From the NCBI RefSeq assembly GCF_000703165.1, contig NZ_JNLQ01000002.1:2852001-2916000 (forward strand): a DNA stretch of 64,000 nucleotides, given 5' to 3'. This stretch comes from Butyrivibrio sp. AE3004. GTDB lineage: Bacteria; Bacillota; Clostridia; Lachnospirales; Lachnospiraceae. The translations under genes and the position numbers were made by a program. The notes under the pieces were generated by a model. That model made no database searches. It was not told the origin of the DNA and was given only the letters and a program-made list of their open reading frames with translations. The first letter of the stretch is position 1. Each line of letters opens with the position of its first letter. Shown in pieces: positions 61,759 to 64,000 of this stretch.

Positions 61759-62701
61759 TCGATTCCTCATGTTTAGCCTCATCACGAATAACATACTGCG
61801 GATTATTATTCTGGGAAATATATATTCTTCCTATATATTCACCGGCCATACCCACCATTAGCATAAGCATTCCGCACATAAAGGTAATAGCTGACATAAG
61901 CGCTGAAAATCCAACCGCAGGAAGATCAGGATACAAAATCTTCTTTATTACCGTAAATATTCCGTACATGAATCCTATACCGGCAAATATTCCGCCCATC
62001 AGGGTTCCTATACGCAAAGGCTTAACACTAAAGGCGGTAAAGCCATTTATCCAAAGTCCCATGAGCTTTGAAAAGGTATAGCCACTCTCACCGACTTCTC
62101 TTGCTCTGTGAGTAACATCTACGTTTACGATATTTTTTGTAGTCCGCAGTACCAGTCCGATAACGTATGGATAAGAGCTCTTATACTTAATCATCTCATC
62201 CACAACAAAACGTCTTGCCGCAAAATAACTGGACACAGACAGCTCCTTCGGTTTTCCGAGCATGATATGAGCCATCCACTCATTCATGGCGCTTCCGAAA
62301 TTTCTGAAAAGATTATGCTTTTTATGCGCATATCTTGCATATGCAACATCTGCACCTTTCTCTATCTGATAGAGGAGTTTTCCAACTTCATCGGCAGGAG
62401 TCTGTCCATCATCATCAAGGCATACTATTATGTTACCCTTTGCCTCATTAAGGCCTGCCATTATGGCGCAGTGCTGACCAAAGTTCTTAGCAAGATTATA
62501 GCCCCGAACCTCGTCATGCTCCCTGACAAGCTCACAGATTTTATCCCAGGTATTGTCCGGAGAGCAATCATTTACAAGGATTATCTCATAGCTGTAAAGG
62601 ACAAGCATGTCCATTGCGCCTTCTATCTCATTTATAACATCTTCAATTGTTTTCTCCGAGCGATAGCACGGAATCACAAAGCTAACTAATTTATTTCGCA
62701 T
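61751..62701 (-). CDS. GT2 polyprenyl-phosphate glycosyltransferase (GtrB/ArnC-like)
   Basis: A 316-residue protein. The GT-A domain has IPCYRSEKTIEDV, LVNDCSPDNTW, and the metal-binding acids in CLDDDGQTP (Asp96-98). AKNFGQHCAIMAGLNEAKG is typical of GtrB/ArnC. Two C-terminal helices (about 230-295) anchor it. It would load a sugar onto undecaprenyl phosphate. The start ATG at 62701 has only a weak upstream site. It is coupled to the DUF6020-like protein by an eight-base overlap. This is the second such GT2 in the window (the other is 11237-12181). Sugar unknown. Confidence 0.9.
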   Translation of the reverse strand: MRNKLVSFVIPCYRSEKTIEDVINEIEGAMDMLVLYSYEIILVNDCSPDNTWDKICELVREHDEVRGYNLAKNFGQHCAIMAGLNEAKGNIIVCLDDDGQTPADEVGKLLYQIEKGADVAYARYAHKKHNLFRNFGSAMNEWMAHIMLGKPKELSVSSYFAARRFVVDEMIKYKSSYPYVIGLVLRTTKNIVNVDVTHRAREVGESGYTFSKLMGLWINGFTAFSVKPLRIGTLMGGIFAGIGFMYGIFTVIKKILYPDLPAVGFSALMSAITFMCGMLMLMVGMAGEYIGRIYISQNNNPQYVIRDEAKHEESNE

Positions 62702-62743
62702 AGGGTTATTTTACCATATTCTTTCTTTATTATTCCGAAAACA

Positions 62744-63289
62744 TTAAAGCATCTTTTCCATCAGTATCATATCCCTTATTGAGCCATCGGAACACTCTAC
62801 TTTTGGCAGATCCTGCTTCTTTATAAATCCTGCATGCTCATAGCTTTTCCTGGCTGCTTCATTTCCCACGAAAACACGAAGTATCAGTTTCTCAAGTTTA
62901 AGCACATAAGCTGCATATTCACACATAAGGTCTGCAGCTTCGTTGCCATAACCGTGACCAGTTGCGTCATCCTCGCCTATAAAAACACCATACTCGGCCG
63001 TCTTTTCCTTATTGTCTATATCCCTTAAGTACACACTTCCCACAGGTCTTAAGGACATCTCGTTCTCTTCCTTATCCCATGTTTCCGGCTTTTCACAGAT
63101 GATAAGCTGAACCACTTCACCTGTTTCAACTTTGTTTTTCATCCAGCCATTGTGAATTTCATCAGTAAAGAATTCCCGATAAATAAAATTATTCCTTACT
63201 CTTGGATTATTTCTCCATTTAACCACAAGCGGTGTATCATCATAAGTTATTTTCCGAAGTATTATCTTCTCTCCTATAATGGTTTCCAT
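62744..63289 (-). CDS. GNAT-family N-acetyltransferase (RimJ/PseH-like)
   Basis: A 181-residue GNAT protein. It opens EKIILRKITYDDTPLVVKWRN, has the acetyl-CoA segment GEDDATGHGYGNEAADLM (motif A, R/QxxGxG/A-like HGYGNEA) and NEAARKSYEHAGF near the C-terminus. The closest types are RimJ/RimL and PseH, which acetylates a 4-amino-sugar nucleotide. In a locus with a PglF-like dehydratase and a PglE-like aminotransferase, acetylation of the UDP-4-amino sugar is an attractive role, but protein acetylation is not excluded. AGAGGAAT precedes the ATG. It lies 15 bases downstream of the truncated membrane protein gene. Confidence 0.85.
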   Translation of the reverse strand: METIIGEKIILRKITYDDTPLVVKWRNNPRVRNNFIYREFFTDEIHNGWMKNKVETGEVVQLIICEKPETWDKEENEMSLRPVGSVYLRDIDNKEKTAEYGVFIGEDDATGHGYGNEAADLMCEYAAYVLKLEKLILRVFVGNEAARKSYEHAGFIKKQDLPKVECSDGSIRDMILMEKML

Positions 63290-63304
63290 CTATTATTCCT
63301 CTTC

Positions 63305-64000
63305 TCAATTCCAGACAGTACCGGTATCTTTATTTTCAGTCATCTTCCAGATAACAAACTCCCCTGCAACCTCATCCTCTCTTGTAAGGGTAACATATCG
63401 GTCTTTATCCAGGTAATAGTTGAAAATCCATTCCATATCGTCATCCATATCGGACACTATATAAGACTTATCCTCCAGTATTGCCTCTTCCATCGGTTCA
63501 TCAAAGCAAAAATACAAGAGCTTTTGTTTTTCAGCAGGGCTCTTTGACGCCCAGCCTCCCATAAGGACTGAGTTGGAAACACTGTTATCTGTGTCATGGA
63601 GCATTCTCTGCGAATATGTATATCCCATATCCGCATAGGCAACAGAGCTATAAACATCAACAAAGAAAAACTCATCCCCATGTTCCTTAAAGTAGTTGTC
63701 CAGTTCCTCATATGCTCTATTATATTCATCTCTGCCAAGACACTCTTTTTTGACTATCTTTGCGCCCTCCGGAATATATCTTATACAAACCGAAAAAAAT
63801 ACAAGGACACAAAAACCGGCAAAAAAATGTGCGACCATTTCCACATTCTGACGGTTTTCACTATTATCATGCTTTTTTTCCTCTGCTGATTTAACCAGCC
63901 TCACAAGCATTTTACAAGCAGTTATCACAAGAACCGTAATCTCCAAAAGATAAAGAGAATGGGTTATTCTTATTGGATCGCGACCTCTTACAAGAATATA
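63305..64000 (-). CDS. C-terminal part of a membrane protein (5'-truncated by window edge)
   Basis: The minus-strand frame is open from the right edge (...VRGRDPIRITHSLYLL) to the stop at 63305, 231 codons. The apparent start at 63946 is only an internal TTG. It has one hydrophobic stretch near the edge (EITVLVITACKMLV), a charged segment (KSAEEKKHDNSENRQ), another helix (VAHFFAGFCVLVFFSVCI) and a soluble tail with VDVYSSVAYADMGYTYS. Such a tail after the last helices is common in large GT-C or YfhO-like membrane proteins. The family cannot be named from this fragment. It is first in the series of minus-strand glycan genes. Confidence 0.65.
   Translation of the reverse strand, partial: YILVRGRDPIRITHSLYLLEITVLVITACKMLVRLVKSAEEKKHDNSENRQNVEMVAHFFAGFCVLVFFSVCIRYIPEGAKIVKKECLGRDEYNRAYEELDNYFKEHGDEFFFVDVYSSVAYADMGYTYSQRMLHDTDNSVSNSVLMGGWASKSPAEKQKLLYFCFDEPMEEAILEDKSYIVSDMDDDMEWIFNYYLDKDRYVTLTREDEVAGEFVIWKMTENKDTGTVWN

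Noticed and set aside
62108..62689. Plus-strand open frame of 193 codons
   Set aside because: It is antisense to the GT2 catalytic domain, with no ribosome site and unlikely composition.
1..64000. tRNA, rRNA, CRISPR, insertion sequence or prophage
   Set aside because: No tRNA-like cloverleaf with CCA-type ends, no regularly spaced repeats, and no transposase, integrase or phage structural gene were seen.

Overview
The window reads as chromosomal DNA of a low-to-moderate G+C Gram-positive anaerobe. The closest fit I can infer is a xylan-degrading Lachnospiraceae of the Butyrivibrio/Pseudobutyrivibrio type. This rests on cytosolic GH115 and GH105 glycosidases, a DUF3048 (YerB-type) lipoprotein, lipoproteins with long acidic linkers, GGAGG ribosome sites, and many DUF60xx-type membrane proteins that I associate with this group. 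No database search was possible. I saw no rRNA, tRNA, CRISPR array, transposase, phage gene or plasmid function.

Region 1 (1-28,100) is a surface-glycan locus, almost all on the minus strand. It holds three O-acylation modules, each an MBOAT acyltransferase with SGNH-type partners (722-4323, 7013-11237, 17047-19638). It also has a GT2 polyprenyl-phosphate sugar synthase with a GT-C-type partner (11237-13953), four further polytopic glycosyltransferase-like proteins, a radical SAM/SPASM protein, uridine kinase, a UDP-glucuronate 4-epimerase, a MOP-family flippase translationally coupled to a cytosolic GH105 hydrolase, and two SMR/EamA half-transporters, one cut by the left edge. A DUF6077-like gene is split in one frame by three in-frame stops (5128-5175).

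Region 2 (28,195-39,850) holds a large GH115 alpha-glucuronidase, three cyclic-di-GMP-type proteins whose GGDEF signatures are all degenerate (two keep intact EAL domains), an orphan MraY-like phosphosugar transferase, a DUF3048 lipoprotein and a zinc-ribbon membrane protein.

Region 3 (40,072-52,080) is transport. It has a LolD/MacB-type ATPase with a 903-residue FtsX-like permease, then a complete oppABCDF operon on the minus strand ending at a clear terminator. OppC carries an insertion of about 270 residues. A small 4-TM protein and a regulated-looking leader precede oppA.

Region 4 (52,384-64,000) is a second glycan locus on the minus strand. In transcription order it has a membrane protein cut by the right edge, a GNAT acetyltransferase, a GT2 polyprenyl-phosphate sugar synthase, a DUF6020-like GT-C candidate, a Wzy/WaaL-type ligase or polymerase, a PglF-type 4,6-dehydratase, a DegT/PglE-type aminotransferase, and a fusion of a phosphoglycosyltransferase-like membrane half to a WecG/TagA/CpsF glycosyltransferase. 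Together these suggest building, exporting and decorating a cell-surface polymer with amino-deoxy sugars, uronic acids and O-acyl groups.
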